Positions 53,426 to 62,116 of a stretch of 64,000 nt of DNA are shown one piece after another. The first letter of the stretch is position 1. Each line of letters begins with the position of its first letter. The notes below the pieces were generated by a model. The model saw only the letters and a program-made list of their open reading frames with translations. It was not told the origin of the DNA and searched no databases. Location: positions 62,001 to 126,000 of the forward strand of contig NZ_QRDW01000007.1 of the NCBI RefSeq assembly GCF_003385955.1. The letters run 5' to 3'. The position numbers and the translations under genes were made by a program. Source of the DNA: Aestuariispira insulae. GTDB lineage: Bacteria; Pseudomonadota; Alphaproteobacteria; UBA8366; Aestuariispiraceae.

Positions 53426-54154
53426 ATGGCAACCGATACCATCCGGATCAGCGAGATCTTCGGCCCGACCATCCAGGGCGAAGGTGCGTTGATCGGCGAG
53501 CCCACGGTCTTTGTCCGCACCGGCGGCTGCGATTATCGTTGCAGCTGGTGCGACACCCTGCATGCAGTCGAGAGCGACTATCGCCATGACTGGACGCCGA
53601 TGACCGCGGAGGCGATCTTTGCCGAGGTTGAGCGGCTGTCCGGCGGCAAACCGCTGACGCTCTCCCTGTCCGGCGGTAACCCGGCGATCCAGCCCCTGGG
53701 AGACCTGATTGCCCTTGGCAAGGCAAAAGCCTACCGCTTTGCCCTGGAAACCCAGGGCAGCGTTGCCGCCCCCTGGTTTTCGGGCCTGGATGTGCTGACG
53801 CTCAGCCCCAAAGGCCCCAGCAGCGGTATGGATACAGATTGGTCGAAATTTGACGAATGCCTGGAAATAGCAGGGCACAGCCCCGACATTGCGCTGAAGA
53901 TAGTGGTGTTTGACGAGGCCGACTATGCCTATGCCCAGGATGCTGCCGCACGTTACCCGAAGCTGCCGCTTTATCTGCAGCCGGGCAACCACACGCCGCC
54001 CCCTGCCGATGATGATGATGCCGAGATCGATATTGACGGCATTCTGGCCCGCATGCGCTGGCTCGTCGACAAAGTGGCGGAAGATCAATGGTATGACGCC
54101 AAAATCCTGCCCCAATTGCATGTCCTGTTATGGGGCAATCTGCGCGGCGTCTGA
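53426..54154 (+). CDS. queE: 7-carboxy-7-deazaguanine synthase
   Basis: Radical SAM enzyme that forms 7-carboxy-7-deazaguanine from 6-carboxytetrahydropterin. The 242 residues carry C35-x3-C39-x2-C42 ([10 protein letters not shown]) as the [4Fe-4S] site, the [16 protein letters not shown]-terminus and [13 protein letters not shown]. It is five bases after queD. The longer frame from 53342 lies within queD and has no translation signal. Confidence 0.96.
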   Translation: MATDTIRISEIFGPTIQGEGALIGEPTVFVRTGGCDYRCSWCDTLHAVESDYRHDWTPMTAEAIFAEVERLSGGKPLTLSLSGGNPAIQPLGDLIALGKAKAYRFALETQGSVAAPWFSGLDVLTLSPKGPSSGMDTDWSKFDECLEIAGHSPDIALKIVVFDEADYAYAQDAAARYPKLPLYLQPGNHTPPPADDDDAEIDIDGILARMRWLVDKVAEDQWYDAKILPQLHVLLWGNLRGV

Positions 54155-54179
54155 CAATGAAGAAACGAAGGAAAACCCC

Positions 54180-54647
54180 ATGAGCAATGAAACGATTTAT
54201 GATGGCCTGACCCAGTTGGGCGGCGACAGCAAACTGCCCGACCGGCCGGAAGACGCGGTGCTGGAAAAAGTGCCGAACCCGCAGGAAGGCACAGGATATC
54301 TGGTGCGTTTTACCGCGCCGGAATTCACATCGCTTTGCCCGATCACCGGCCAGCCGGATTTTGCCCATCTGATGATCGATTATGTGCCGGAAAAATGGCT
54401 GGTGGAAAGCAAGAGCCTGAAACTGTTCTTAGGTTCCTTCCGCAACCATGGCGCCTTCCACGAGGATTGCACGGTTTCCATCGGCAAGCGCCTGGTGGAG
54501 TTGCTGGAGCCGCGCTGGCTGCGGATCGGCGGCTATTGGTATCCGCGCGGCGGCATTCCGATCGATGTCTTCTACCAAACCGGCGAGCAGCCACGTGACG
54601 TCTGGATCCCGGACCAGGGCGTGCCGCCCTATCGCGGCCGGGGCTAA
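54180..54647 (+). CDS. queF: NADPH-dependent 7-cyano-7-deazaguanine reductase (short form)
   Basis: Reduces the nitrile of preQ0 to the amine preQ1. The 155 residues match the type I (GTP cyclohydrolase-like) form: catalytic C53 in [12 protein letters not shown] with D60, the NADPH-binding [19 protein letters not shown] (E76, H94, E95). The start is ATG 54180 with GAAGGAAA upstream. It is the last que gene. preQ1, its product, is the ligand of the upstream riboswitch, closing a feedback loop. Confidence 0.97.
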   Translation: MSNETIYDGLTQLGGDSKLPDRPEDAVLEKVPNPQEGTGYLVRFTAPEFTSLCPITGQPDFAHLMIDYVPEKWLVESKSLKLFLGSFRNHGAFHEDCTVSIGKRLVELLEPRWLRIGGYWYPRGGIPIDVFYQTGEQPRDVWIPDQGVPPYRGRG

Positions 54648-54664
54648 GCCATCGGAACAGGGAA

Positions 54665-54692
54665 AGGGCGGCGAAATCCGCCCTCTCTTTTT
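54665..54692 (+). terminator. Intrinsic terminator of the que operon
   Basis: AGGGCGG (54665-54671) and CCGCCCT (54678-54684) form a 7-bp stem with a 6-base loop, followed by CTCTTTTT. Confidence 0.85.
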
Positions 54693-54701
54693 CATTATTT
54701 T

Positions 54702-54716
54702 GTTCTTTATTTGTTC
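54702..54716 (+). promoter_or_regulatory. LexA (SOS) box upstream of the radical SAM gene
   Basis: GTTC (54702-54705), seven bases, GTTC (54713-54716): the direct-repeat LexA operator of alphaproteobacteria. It lies where the -35 element should be, upstream of TATAAT at 54729-54734, the right place for repression. Confidence 0.85.
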
Positions 54717-54728
54717 TGTTTTTGGGCA

Positions 54729-54734
54729 TATAAT
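54729..54734 (+). promoter_or_regulatory. Consensus -10 element placed for a leaderless transcript
   Basis: TATAAT is followed by six C residues and then the ATG at 54741. Transcription would start at or next to the A of the start codon, giving a leaderless mRNA. There is no Shine-Dalgarno sequence. Confidence 0.65.
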
Positions 54735-54740
54735 CCCCCC

Positions 54741-55853
54741 ATGGAACAGACAGAACATACCCACCCCGTTTTGCCCGACCGGCCCCGCAAAGGCCGGGGA
54801 TCGGTCAGCAACCGCACCGGCCGGTTCGAGCGTGAAACCCGCCAGGCGGTCGATGACGGCTGGGACTTGGACGAAGATGAGGCTTTGCCGCCGCTGCGCA
54901 CCCATTTGAGCGTGGATGCCAGCCGGACCATCATCACCAAGAATGAATCCCCCGACATCCCGTTTGACCGGTCGATCAACCCTTACAAGGGCTGCGAGCA
55001 TGGCTGCGTCTATTGCTTTGCCCGGCCGACCCATGCCTATCTGGGCCTGTCACCGGGGCTGGATTTTGAATCCAAGCTTTTCTTCAAGCCCAATGCGCCC
55101 GATCTGCTGCGCAAGGAACTCTCCAAGAAGGGGTATAAGGTCCGACCCATTGCCTTTGGCACCAATACCGACCCTTATCAGCCGGTGGAACGGGATAAAA
55201 AGATCACGAGGCAATTGCTGGAGATCCTGCGGGATTTCAACCACCCGTTCACCATTGTCACCAAATCGGCGCTGATCCTGCGCGATCTGGATATCCTGAG
55301 CGAGATGGCAGACAAAAACATGGTGTCGGTCCATCTGTCGGTCACGACCCTGGACCATAAGCTTGCCAACAAGCTGGAACCGCGCGCCAGCACGCCGCAA
55401 AAGCGGCTGGAGGCGATCCATCGTCTCGCAGAGGCTGGCGTGCCGGTGGGCTGTATGGCCGCCCCCATGGTTCCGGCGCTCAATGACATGGAAATGGAGA
55501 GGATTTTCACCGCTGCCAGAGACGCCGGGGCAACCCGCGCCAACTATATCCTGCTGCGCCTGCCGCTGGAAATCACAGAGCTGTTCGAGGAATGGCTGGC
55601 CACCCATGTGCCGGACCGGGCCGACCATGTGATGAGCCTGATCCGGCAATGCCGGGACGGCCAGACCTACCGGTCCGGCTGGGGCACCAGATTCCGCGGC
55701 ACCGGCCCCTATGCCACCCTGATGAGCCAGCGGTTCAAACTGGCCATGCGCAAGCTAGGCCTCACCCCGGAACGGCAGGAAAATTTGGATTGCAACCGTT
55801 TCCGGGTGCCGCCACAGGCTGGCGATCAGATACCACTATTTGACACAGAATAA
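54741..55853 (+). CDS. PA0069/SplB-like radical SAM protein
   Basis: A 370-residue radical SAM enzyme of the PA0069/Rv2578c family, distantly related to spore photoproduct lyase. The [4Fe-4S] cysteines are C85, C89 and C92 in YKGCEHGCVYCFARPTHAY. The N-terminal region (1-70) is basic and acidic in blocks (RKGRGSVSNRTGRFER). The C-terminus, DCNRFRVPPQAGDQI, is family-typical. The function is unknown, but the LexA box upstream suggests a role in the DNA-damage response. The frame from 54711 lies upstream of the probable transcription start and is rejected. Confidence 0.85.
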   Translation: MEQTEHTHPVLPDRPRKGRGSVSNRTGRFERETRQAVDDGWDLDEDEALPPLRTHLSVDASRTIITKNESPDIPFDRSINPYKGCEHGCVYCFARPTHAYLGLSPGLDFESKLFFKPNAPDLLRKELSKKGYKVRPIAFGTNTDPYQPVERDKKITRQLLEILRDFNHPFTIVTKSALILRDLDILSEMADKNMVSVHLSVTTLDHKLANKLEPRASTPQKRLEAIHRLAEAGVPVGCMAAPMVPALNDMEMERIFTAARDAGATRANYILLRLPLEITELFEEWLATHVPDRADHVMSLIRQCRDGQTYRSGWGTRFRGTGPYATLMSQRFKLAMRKLGLTPERQENLDCNRFRVPPQAGDQIPLFDTE

Positions 55854-56497
55854 TCAAGCCCCGGTTGGTAAGAATAAAATGCCCGCAAAGTGCCGTCACT
55901 GGGATACTCCTGAATGATCCTCTTGCCGATGCCATTTTCATAGGTAGCATTCAACTCAGCCAGATCGGCTTCATACCCCTTTTGGCCTGGCTTCCTGCGC
56001 TTATAGTAATTAAACGCATTCCATAAACGGTTTTTGAACAGCCAGGAGGTGATTTCCTTCATCTGATTATATTCATTTTCATCCGTCAACAGGGCAAAAA
56101 ACTCCACGGATTTGATAACACCATCCCGATAAATAATATAAACATCCAAGAATCCCGTAAGATCGGGGGCCGCAAGTTTCTTGACGTAAAACTCATCGCC
56201 TTCCGTCAAGATCTCCTTCAACTCACTTTCTGGACTTTCCTCCTCCCAAAGGAAATGTTCCGACGCTGGCGATTTTTCAAAACCCAGCGACAGTATCTCA
56301 CTGACCTCCATCGGCTCCCGGATCTCTATTCCCAGCTCAAACTGCAACGCAGGAAGATTGCCCGGCACTAAACTCCCTGTGTCAAAGGCTTCAACGCCCT
56401 GATTTCTCCCAGTCTGATTTGCTGACTGGCAACCGCCCAGCCCCATCACCAAAGTCAGAATCACAGACAACTTTGCCAGCCTGCCAGTCCACCCCAT
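55826..56497 (-). CDS. Lipoprotein of unknown function
   Basis: A 223-residue lipoprotein; the signal peptide ends in the lipobox LGGC (GLGGCQSANQTG). The mature region is acidic (EEESPESELKEILTEGDEFYVKKL), with a later helical EYNQMKEITSWLFKNRLWNAFNYYKRRK. No family is recognised. Its 3' end overlaps that of the radical SAM gene by 28 bases on the opposite strand. It is noticeably more AT-rich than the flanking core genes. Confidence 0.65.
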   Translation of the reverse strand: MGWTGRLAKLSVILTLVMGLGGCQSANQTGRNQGVEAFDTGSLVPGNLPALQFELGIEIREPMEVSEILSLGFEKSPASEHFLWEEESPESELKEILTEGDEFYVKKLAAPDLTGFLDVYIIYRDGVIKSVEFFALLTDENEYNQMKEITSWLFKNRLWNAFNYYKRRKPGQKGYEADLAELNATYENGIGKRIIQEYPSDGTLRAFYSYQPGLDYSVSNSGI

Positions 56498-56682
56498 CCG
56501 ATATCCCCAATTCCTGATTGTTCCTTAAGGCCAGCTCCAAAACCAAAATCCAGATAGCGACCTTAGGAGTTAAAGTGAGCTTACTTACGAACCAAACTTA
56601 TTCAACCTGGTCAATAATGAAAGCACCTGGTTTACTTGCACTACGCCCCTGTGCCAGGCTCTAAAAATCATCCCTACCGACC

Positions 56683-57168
56683 TTACCCCTCCGGGTAAGG
56701 CGTGCCATCCTTATGCAGGAAACGATAGTTACCATCCACCATTTCCAATTTCATATCCACATCCGGATAGGTGACCTTGTCATTCAGCGTACGGGTGCCG
56801 ACCTCCAGATAGACCACATCCATAACGCCCTTATTGACCAGATTATGGCCGTCGGGCACACCAGCGGGGAAGCCCGCAAACATGCCGGCGGTCAGTTCCT
56901 GTTCGCCTTCATCGGTGATCAGGGTCGCCGTGCCCTGGACGATATAGATGAACTCATCTTCGGTTTCATGCCAATGGCGCTGGGATGAACCGCCGCCAGG
57001 CTTCAGGGTCACAAGATTAACCCCGAACTGGCTCAACCCCAGCGCATTGCCCAGTTTCTGCTTGATCCGCCCTTCGGTAATGCCCTTCAACCCATCCGGA
57101 TAAACGGTGCCGACACGCTTTTCCACATCTTCCGGTCCCATGGCTGGCGGGAAATTCCGGTTGCCCAT
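56683..57168 (-). CDS. Cupin-domain protein
   Basis: A 161-residue single-domain cupin. Motif 1 is SSQRHWHETEDEFIYIVQGTATLITDEGEQEL, with H-x-H and Glu as metal ligands, and motif 2 is GMFAGFPAGVPDGHNLVNKG with the final His. No substrate can be told. It is divergent from the CPA2 antiporter gene. Confidence 0.85.
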   Translation of the reverse strand: MGNRNFPPAMGPEDVEKRVGTVYPDGLKGITEGRIKQKLGNALGLSQFGVNLVTLKPGGGSSQRHWHETEDEFIYIVQGTATLITDEGEQELTAGMFAGFPAGVPDGHNLVNKGVMDVVYLEVGTRTLNDKVTYPDVDMKLEMVDGNYRFLHKDGTPYPEG

Positions 57169-57248
57169 ATGCCCTGTTCCTTCCTATTGTTTAAACAAGA
57201 GGTTACCGACCCTAACTGAACGTCTTTTTTACGGATTGCTGCCTTCCC

Positions 57249-58655
57249 ATGCATGGTGCCACAGACCTTACCGGAATCGCAATCATTGCCGTCGCCGCCA
57301 CCCTGTGCGGCATGGCCATGGTGAAATACCGCCAGCCCGCCATCATCGGCTATATCCTGGCCGGTATCTTTCTGGGGCCGAGCGGCCTCGGTTTTGTCAC
57401 CGACCGGGAAAATATCAATGTCCTGGCGGAACTGGGGGTAATCCTGCTGCTGTATTTCATCGGCATGGAGCTGTCGCTCAGATCCTTCCGCTATATCTGG
57501 AAACTGGCGCTCTTTGCCACCGCCGTGCAGATCGGCGGCTCCGTTCTGGCGGTGCTGGGACTGACACGGCTTTTTGGCTGGCCGGTGGAATATGCGGTCC
57601 TGTTCGGTTTCTGCCTGGCGCTGTCCTCCACCGCGGTCGCGGTGAAGGTTTTGGAGGGCATGGGCGAGTTACGTACGCGTACGGGCCGCATCACTATCGG
57701 CATTCTGATTGCCCAGGATTTGGCGGTGGCGCCTATGCTGGTGGTGGTGTCCAATCTGGCGGGCGGCTCCATGGGGCTCGGCGTGTTGTTGGAAGTGGCG
57801 CTGTCGGTGGGCCTGCTGGTTTCCTTGATCGTTTACCTGACCAAGAACCGGAAAAAGGTCAATCTGCCAGGTCATCACCTGATCGAGGGCAAGCCGGATC
57901 TGGCCCCCCTGGGCGCGCTGGCCTGGTGCTTCCTGCTGGCTTCCATCGCCGGGCTTTTCCATATGTCGCCTGCTTTCGGGGCGTTTCTGGCGGGCCTGAT
58001 CGCAGGCAACAGCGCGCAACGCAAACTGGTCCATGAACATGCCGGCCCTGTGCAGGCGGTGCTGCTGATGGTGTTTTTCCTCTCCATCGGCCTGCTGATC
58101 GATCTTGGCTTCCTGTTTGACAATTTCGGCATGGTCCTGGCCATGTGGCTGTTTGTGACCATCTTCAAGACCGCGCTGAATGCCTGCATCCTGAAATTCC
58201 AGGGTGAAAAGTGGAAAAGCGCCATTTCGGTTTCCCTGGTTTTGGGACAGCTGGGTGAATTTTCCTTCGTGCTGGGCGCGGCCGCCCTCTCCGCCGCCGT
58301 GATTGATAGTGAAATCCACCGCCTGCTGGTGATTGTGACCGTGCTCTCGCTGATTTCCAGTCCGATCTATACCGATGCCGCCCGCCGCCTGACCCATTTG
58401 GCCAGCCAGCCGGAAGGCTTCCGCGCGACAATGAAGGTCCTCTATGTCAATGAATGGGCGCTGACCCGGCAGTTTTCCAAACGCCTGCTGGTGCTCTGGC
58501 AGCGATTGGCCATCCACATCGGAAGACTACTAAACATGATCGAAAAACGAACCGGCTGGCAGTTATCCGCCGTCCGGCGGCCCGGGAAAAACAAGCCCGG
58601 CCATGACAAAGAGTCGCCAAATCAGCCCGAACCGAATAAGGAAGACCCTTCCTAA
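57249..58655 (+). CDS. CPA2-family cation/proton antiporter
   Basis: A 468-residue Kef-type monovalent cation:proton antiporter with about 12 hydrophobic segments. Landmarks are YRQPAIIGYILAGIFLGPSGLG, the family's LSSTAVAVKVLEGMGE and GRITIGILIAQDLAVAPML (Asp of helix 5), and PAFGAFLAGLIAGNSAQ. It has no TrkA-N (RCK) domain; the C-terminal cytosolic tail is short, basic and ends HDKESPNQPEPNKEDPS. It starts 17 bases before rnhB's upstream region, so the two are probably co-transcribed. Confidence 0.88.
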   Translation: MHGATDLTGIAIIAVAATLCGMAMVKYRQPAIIGYILAGIFLGPSGLGFVTDRENINVLAELGVILLLYFIGMELSLRSFRYIWKLALFATAVQIGGSVLAVLGLTRLFGWPVEYAVLFGFCLALSSTAVAVKVLEGMGELRTRTGRITIGILIAQDLAVAPMLVVVSNLAGGSMGLGVLLEVALSVGLLVSLIVYLTKNRKKVNLPGHHLIEGKPDLAPLGALAWCFLLASIAGLFHMSPAFGAFLAGLIAGNSAQRKLVHEHAGPVQAVLLMVFFLSIGLLIDLGFLFDNFGMVLAMWLFVTIFKTALNACILKFQGEKWKSAISVSLVLGQLGEFSFVLGAAALSAAVIDSEIHRLLVIVTVLSLISSPIYTDAARRLTHLASQPEGFRATMKVLYVNEWALTRQFSKRLLVLWQRLAIHIGRLLNMIEKRTGWQLSAVRRPGKNKPGHDKESPNQPEPNKEDPS

Positions 58656-58672
58656 ACAACCGACATAGATCC

Positions 58673-59278
58673 ATGCCAGACTTCTCCCTGGAATCACAAT
58701 TTGACGGTCCCGTTGCCGGGATTGATGAGGTGGGACGCGGCCCTTGGGCCGGGCCGGTAGTGACCTGTGCCGCCATCCTGGATCCCGAGACCTTCCCCAT
58801 TGAGTTGGCCGCCCAATTGGATGATTCCAAGAAACTGACCGACAAAAAGCGCGAGGCGCTGTTCGAGCCGCTCTGCCAGCATAGCATCTATTGCCTGGGC
58901 GAGGCTTCGGTTACGGAGATTGATCAGGTCAATATTCTGGCCGCCACCATGCTTGCCATGCGCCGCGCGGTTGACGGGCTGCCCCAAAAACCGGCTGTGG
59001 CCCTGGTGGATGGCAACCGGGACCCGAAACTTGGCATCCCGACCCAGACCGTGGTCAAGGGGGATGGACGCTCCCTTTCCATCGCCGCAGCGTCTGTGAT
59101 CGCCAAAGTGGCCCGCGACAGGATGATGCGCACCCTGGCGGCGGAATTTCCGGGCTATGGCTGGGAACGGAATGCGGGATATGGCACCAAGGCCCATCAG
59201 GAAGGGCTGGCCCAATTGGGGGTCACCCCGCATCACCGGCGATCATTTGCCCCGATCGCGCACCTTTTGATGGATTAA
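58673..59278 (+). CDS. rnhB: Ribonuclease HII
   Basis: Removes ribonucleotides from RNA-DNA hybrids and duplexes. The 201 residues have the DEDD set: D18-E19 in GIDEVGRGPWAGPVV, Asp in ALVDGNRDPK, and the C-terminal KGDGRSLSIAAASVIAKVARDRMM. The 3' end overlaps the convergent AraC gene by 4 bases. It follows the antiporter gene by 17 bases. Confidence 0.96.
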   Translation: MPDFSLESQFDGPVAGIDEVGRGPWAGPVVTCAAILDPETFPIELAAQLDDSKKLTDKKREALFEPLCQHSIYCLGEASVTEIDQVNILAATMLAMRRAVDGLPQKPAVALVDGNRDPKLGIPTQTVVKGDGRSLSIAAASVIAKVARDRMMRTLAAEFPGYGWERNAGYGTKAHQEGLAQLGVTPHHRRSFAPIAHLLMD

Positions 59279-60156
59279 AGAGTTCGGAAGGCCCGGGGCG
59301 TTAGGCCCTTGGCAGCCTTGAAACTGTTGGAGAAATGGCTCTGCGAGGAAAAACCGCATTCCAATGCGATCTCCGCCAGGCCCATGCCTGAATGGCGCAA
59401 CAGATCCTCCGCCCGTTCCAGCCGCTGGGCCATGACGAATTTGTGCGGCGGGATGCCAAAGGAAAGTTTGAACATGCGCGCCAGGTGATAGGGGCTCAAC
59501 CCGATTTGGTCCGCCAGGTCATCCAAGGTCAGAGGCTGGTCCAAATGGGCCTCGATAAAGTCTTTCAGCAGGCGCTGGTCCCGGGGCGACAAGCCACCGC
59601 GCACGGTCAGGTTCCGCGCCCGGTCGGAATGGTTCTTCAACAGATCGAAAATCAGCAGTTGCGCCGCATTGCCCAGCGCCATCCGATCGGTTTCGCCCTG
59701 CCAGTCCATGGACAGGAAGACCGAATTCACCACCGATTCCGTGAAAGGTGAATCCTTGAAGGTCTCATCCTTCAATTCCAGCTGGCGCGGGTCAAGATCC
59801 AGGGTCGATTGCGCCAGATAATTCAGATAATCCGGCGTGATATAGAGATGGAACATGCGCAAACTGTCGCCAACGAACCAGCGGGATTGGTGGTTGGCTG
59901 GCAGGAGGCAGAGCTTGCCCGGCGCGCTTTCGCCCGCTTTCGTGTCATCCAGCCGCCGGACCTTATATCCACCTTCCAAATAGAGGCTCAAGGTGTGATG
60001 GCCGGGCCGGTCATAAACCGGCACCTGATCCGGGGCCATGCCCGGATTGCGCCAGACCGCCGCTTCGAGACCTTTGCCGAAAGACACATGCTGCTGCAGC
60101 TCAACCCCGCGGGATTGCAGCTCTCGGCTGACCTCATTTTGTGGCGCTTGCAGCAT
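59275..60156 (-). CDS. AraC-family regulator
   Basis: A 293-residue regulator. The C-terminal two-helix-turn-helix region (about 190-293) has TLDDLADQIGLSPYHLARMFKLSFGIPPHKFVMAQRLERAEDLL and MGLAEIALECGFSSQSHFSNSFKAAKGLTPRAF. The N-terminal part is a variable sensing domain. I chose ATG 60156, four bases after GGAAC; a frame to 60255 is possible. It is divergent from the EamA exporter gene, its likely target. Confidence 0.9.
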   Translation of the reverse strand: MLQAPQNEVSRELQSRGVELQQHVSFGKGLEAAVWRNPGMAPDQVPVYDRPGHHTLSLYLEGGYKVRRLDDTKAGESAPGKLCLLPANHQSRWFVGDSLRMFHLYITPDYLNYLAQSTLDLDPRQLELKDETFKDSPFTESVVNSVFLSMDWQGETDRMALGNAAQLLIFDLLKNHSDRARNLTVRGGLSPRDQRLLKDFIEAHLDQPLTLDDLADQIGLSPYHLARMFKLSFGIPPHKFVMAQRLERAEDLLRHSGMGLAEIALECGFSSQSHFSNSFKAAKGLTPRAFRTL

Positions 60157-60345
60157 AATGTTCCGGTTCTTTGACAAATCAACGTCTCTCTCAAATAGAG
60201 GCCTATCATAGGCCCGACAAGCTTTTGCGGCCAGCGACGCGCGAAAATTGCGCAAGAATTTGCAAAAAACCGCCAGGATCTGAAATCTTTTTCCGGCTCT
60301 AACCGGTCATCATGGCAGCATCCATTTGTACCGGAGTATCCGCCC

Positions 60346-61245
60346 ATGACCGCCTTTCTTTATATTTTGACCGTCTTTTTGTGGGGCACCACCTGGATTG
60401 CCATCAAGTTTCAGGTCGGCACCGTGCCACTGGAGGCATCTGTCCTCTATCGATTTGCCATTGCGGGCGCGGTCCTGTTTGTGATTTTGCTGGCGACCGG
60501 GCGGCTGCAACGGATCGGCTGGCGGCACCAGCCCTATTTGTTGGCGCTGGGGCTGTGCCTGTTTTGCTTTAACTTCCTTGGTTTTTACAATGCGGCTGAA
60601 TATGTGGTCAGCGGCCTCATGGCGGTGATTTTCTCCTCTGCCACCATTTTCAATGTGGCCAATGCCTATCTATTTCACCGCCGGGTGCCCACGGCCCGCA
60701 CCGTTGCCGGGGCCGCCATCGGGCTTTGCGGGCTTTGCCTGCTCTTCTGGCATGACCTTATCGGCCAGAATGCCAGCCCGGAAATGATCGCTGGCATCGC
60801 AATTGCCATGGGGGCGACCTATCTTTTCTCGCTCGGCAACATGATCTCTGCCCGAAATCAGAAAGCCGGCCTGGATGTGGCCAGCGCCAATGCCTATGCC
60901 ATGGTTTACGGGGTGGCCGCACTTAGCCTGGTCGGCTTGGTTAGCGGGGTGGATTACAGTTTCGATCCCAGCCCGCTTTATGTCGGCTCGCTTCTCTATC
61001 TGGCCGTTCCAGGGTCGGTCATCGCCTTCACCACTTACTTGACGGTTGTCGGTCGGATCGGGCCGGAAAAAGCCGGCTATATGACGATCTTGTTCCCTCT
61101 GGTGGCGCTGAGCATCTCCACCTTCCTGGAAGGCTATCAATGGACACCGGAGGCCATCGTCGGCCTGGTCGCAATCCTGTGCGGCAATTTCCTGGTTCTG
61201 ACCAAGGGGCGCGGCACCCCGGCAGTGGTTGCGCAAAAGACTTAA
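60346..61245 (+). CDS. EamA-family DMT transporter
   Basis: A 299-residue drug/metabolite transporter with ten predicted membrane segments in two EamA repeats. The first repeat has FLWGTTWIAIKFQVGTVPLEASVLYRFAIAG and the YVVSGLMAVIFSSATIFNVANAYLF segment; the second begins NAYAMVYGVAALSLVGLVSG and ends with FTTYLTVVGRIGPEKAGY. Substrate unknown. Divergent from AraC. Confidence 0.88.
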   Translation: MTAFLYILTVFLWGTTWIAIKFQVGTVPLEASVLYRFAIAGAVLFVILLATGRLQRIGWRHQPYLLALGLCLFCFNFLGFYNAAEYVVSGLMAVIFSSATIFNVANAYLFHRRVPTARTVAGAAIGLCGLCLLFWHDLIGQNASPEMIAGIAIAMGATYLFSLGNMISARNQKAGLDVASANAYAMVYGVAALSLVGLVSGVDYSFDPSPLYVGSLLYLAVPGSVIAFTTYLTVVGRIGPEKAGYMTILFPLVALSISTFLEGYQWTPEAIVGLVAILCGNFLVLTKGRGTPAVVAQKT

Positions 61246-61270
61246 GACTTCTGAAACCCCTATCCACTAG

Positions 61271-61307
61271 AATCGCAAATCCACAGGGAGACCCAGGATT
61301 TGCGGTT
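61271..61307 (+). promoter_or_regulatory. Hairpin enclosing the start codon of the solute-binding protein gene
   Basis: CGCAAATCC (61274-61282) and GGATTTGCG (61296-61304) form a perfect 9-bp stem, extended by one T-G wobble and AA/TT. The loop holds AGGGAG, the probable Shine-Dalgarno, and the TTG start (61300-61302) lies in the 3' arm. This could control translation. Confidence 0.6.
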
Positions 61308-62052
61308 CTTTTGCTTCATTCCTCTCACCATCCTGTCGTTGCTCACGACGGCAAGGGCGGAAACCGTCCGTTTTTGTGTCGGGGACTGGCCGCCCTATAC
61401 CACCGTAGCCGACGACATGGTCAGCGGAATCACGGTCGACATTTATCGCGAAGCCCTGAAGTCGATCGGTCATGAAGCGGCCTTCATGCATGTTCGCTGG
61501 AAACGCTGCCTGCTGCATGTGCAAAAGGGTGACTTCCATGCCGCCGCCGATTCCGGTCCGCGTGAAGGTTTCCTCCAGGGGCCCACCTTCACAGCAATCT
61601 TCGCCCAGAATATCTGGGTCCATAACGATCATCCGGCCCAATCCTATCCGGGGCCGTCGCTGATGAAGAATCGGCGTCTGGGCTTGGTCAGCGCCTATGT
61701 CTATCCGGACGAGATTGAAAAAGACCCCGCCATCATTCTCGATTATGCGGAAACCGATGAAACCAATTTGCGCAAACTGGCGCTCAAGCGAATCGACATG
61801 GCGCTCAGCGATCTGGTGAATTCCCGCATCTTTGTCCGGAAGCACAATCTGCCCATTCGCCCCCTGGCACCCGTGGTCAGCATCAACAGGCTCTACCCTT
61901 CTTTCGGCCCGGATCACCACGACCTTCAGGAGAATATGGATAAAGCATTGCGTCAAATGGTTGACAATGGCCGTCTCGACCTCATCTATCAGGCCTATCT
62001 CGGTATCAGTTTCACCCAACTGCAGAAATTGGCCAGTTCTAATTCTCCTTGA
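61300..62052 (+). CDS. Orphan periplasmic solute-binding protein (SBP_bac_3-like)
   Basis: A 250-residue exported protein with signal peptide FFCFIPLTILSLLTTARAE, then VRFCVGDWPPYTTVADDMVSGITVDIYREAL and HVRWKRCLLHVQKGDFHAAADSG. It has the same plan as the orphan proteins at 7659-8417 and 25545-26351. The start is TTG in a hairpin; no downstream start keeps the signal peptide. No transporter genes adjoin it. It ends five bases before a LexA box. Confidence 0.8.
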   Translation: MRFFCFIPLTILSLLTTARAETVRFCVGDWPPYTTVADDMVSGITVDIYREALKSIGHEAAFMHVRWKRCLLHVQKGDFHAAADSGPREGFLQGPTFTAIFAQNIWVHNDHPAQSYPGPSLMKNRRLGLVSAYVYPDEIEKDPAIILDYAETDETNLRKLALKRIDMALSDLVNSRIFVRKHNLPIRPLAPVVSINRLYPSFGPDHHDLQENMDKALRQMVDNGRLDLIYQAYLGISFTQLQKLASSNSP

Positions 62053-62056
62053 TTTT

Positions 62057-62071
62057 GTTCTTATTTTGTTC
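62057..62071 (+). promoter_or_regulatory. LexA (SOS) box upstream of the VOC-NUDIX operon
   Basis: GTTC (62057-62060), seven bases, GTTC (62068-62071), 46 bases before the VOC start codon. The pattern is the same as at 54702-54716, including TTTTGTTCT context. No equally clear -10 element is seen. Confidence 0.8.
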
Positions 62072-62116
62072 TAATTATTTTCCGAAGACTTGATCCAGAA
62101 TATGGGGGTAACCAGT

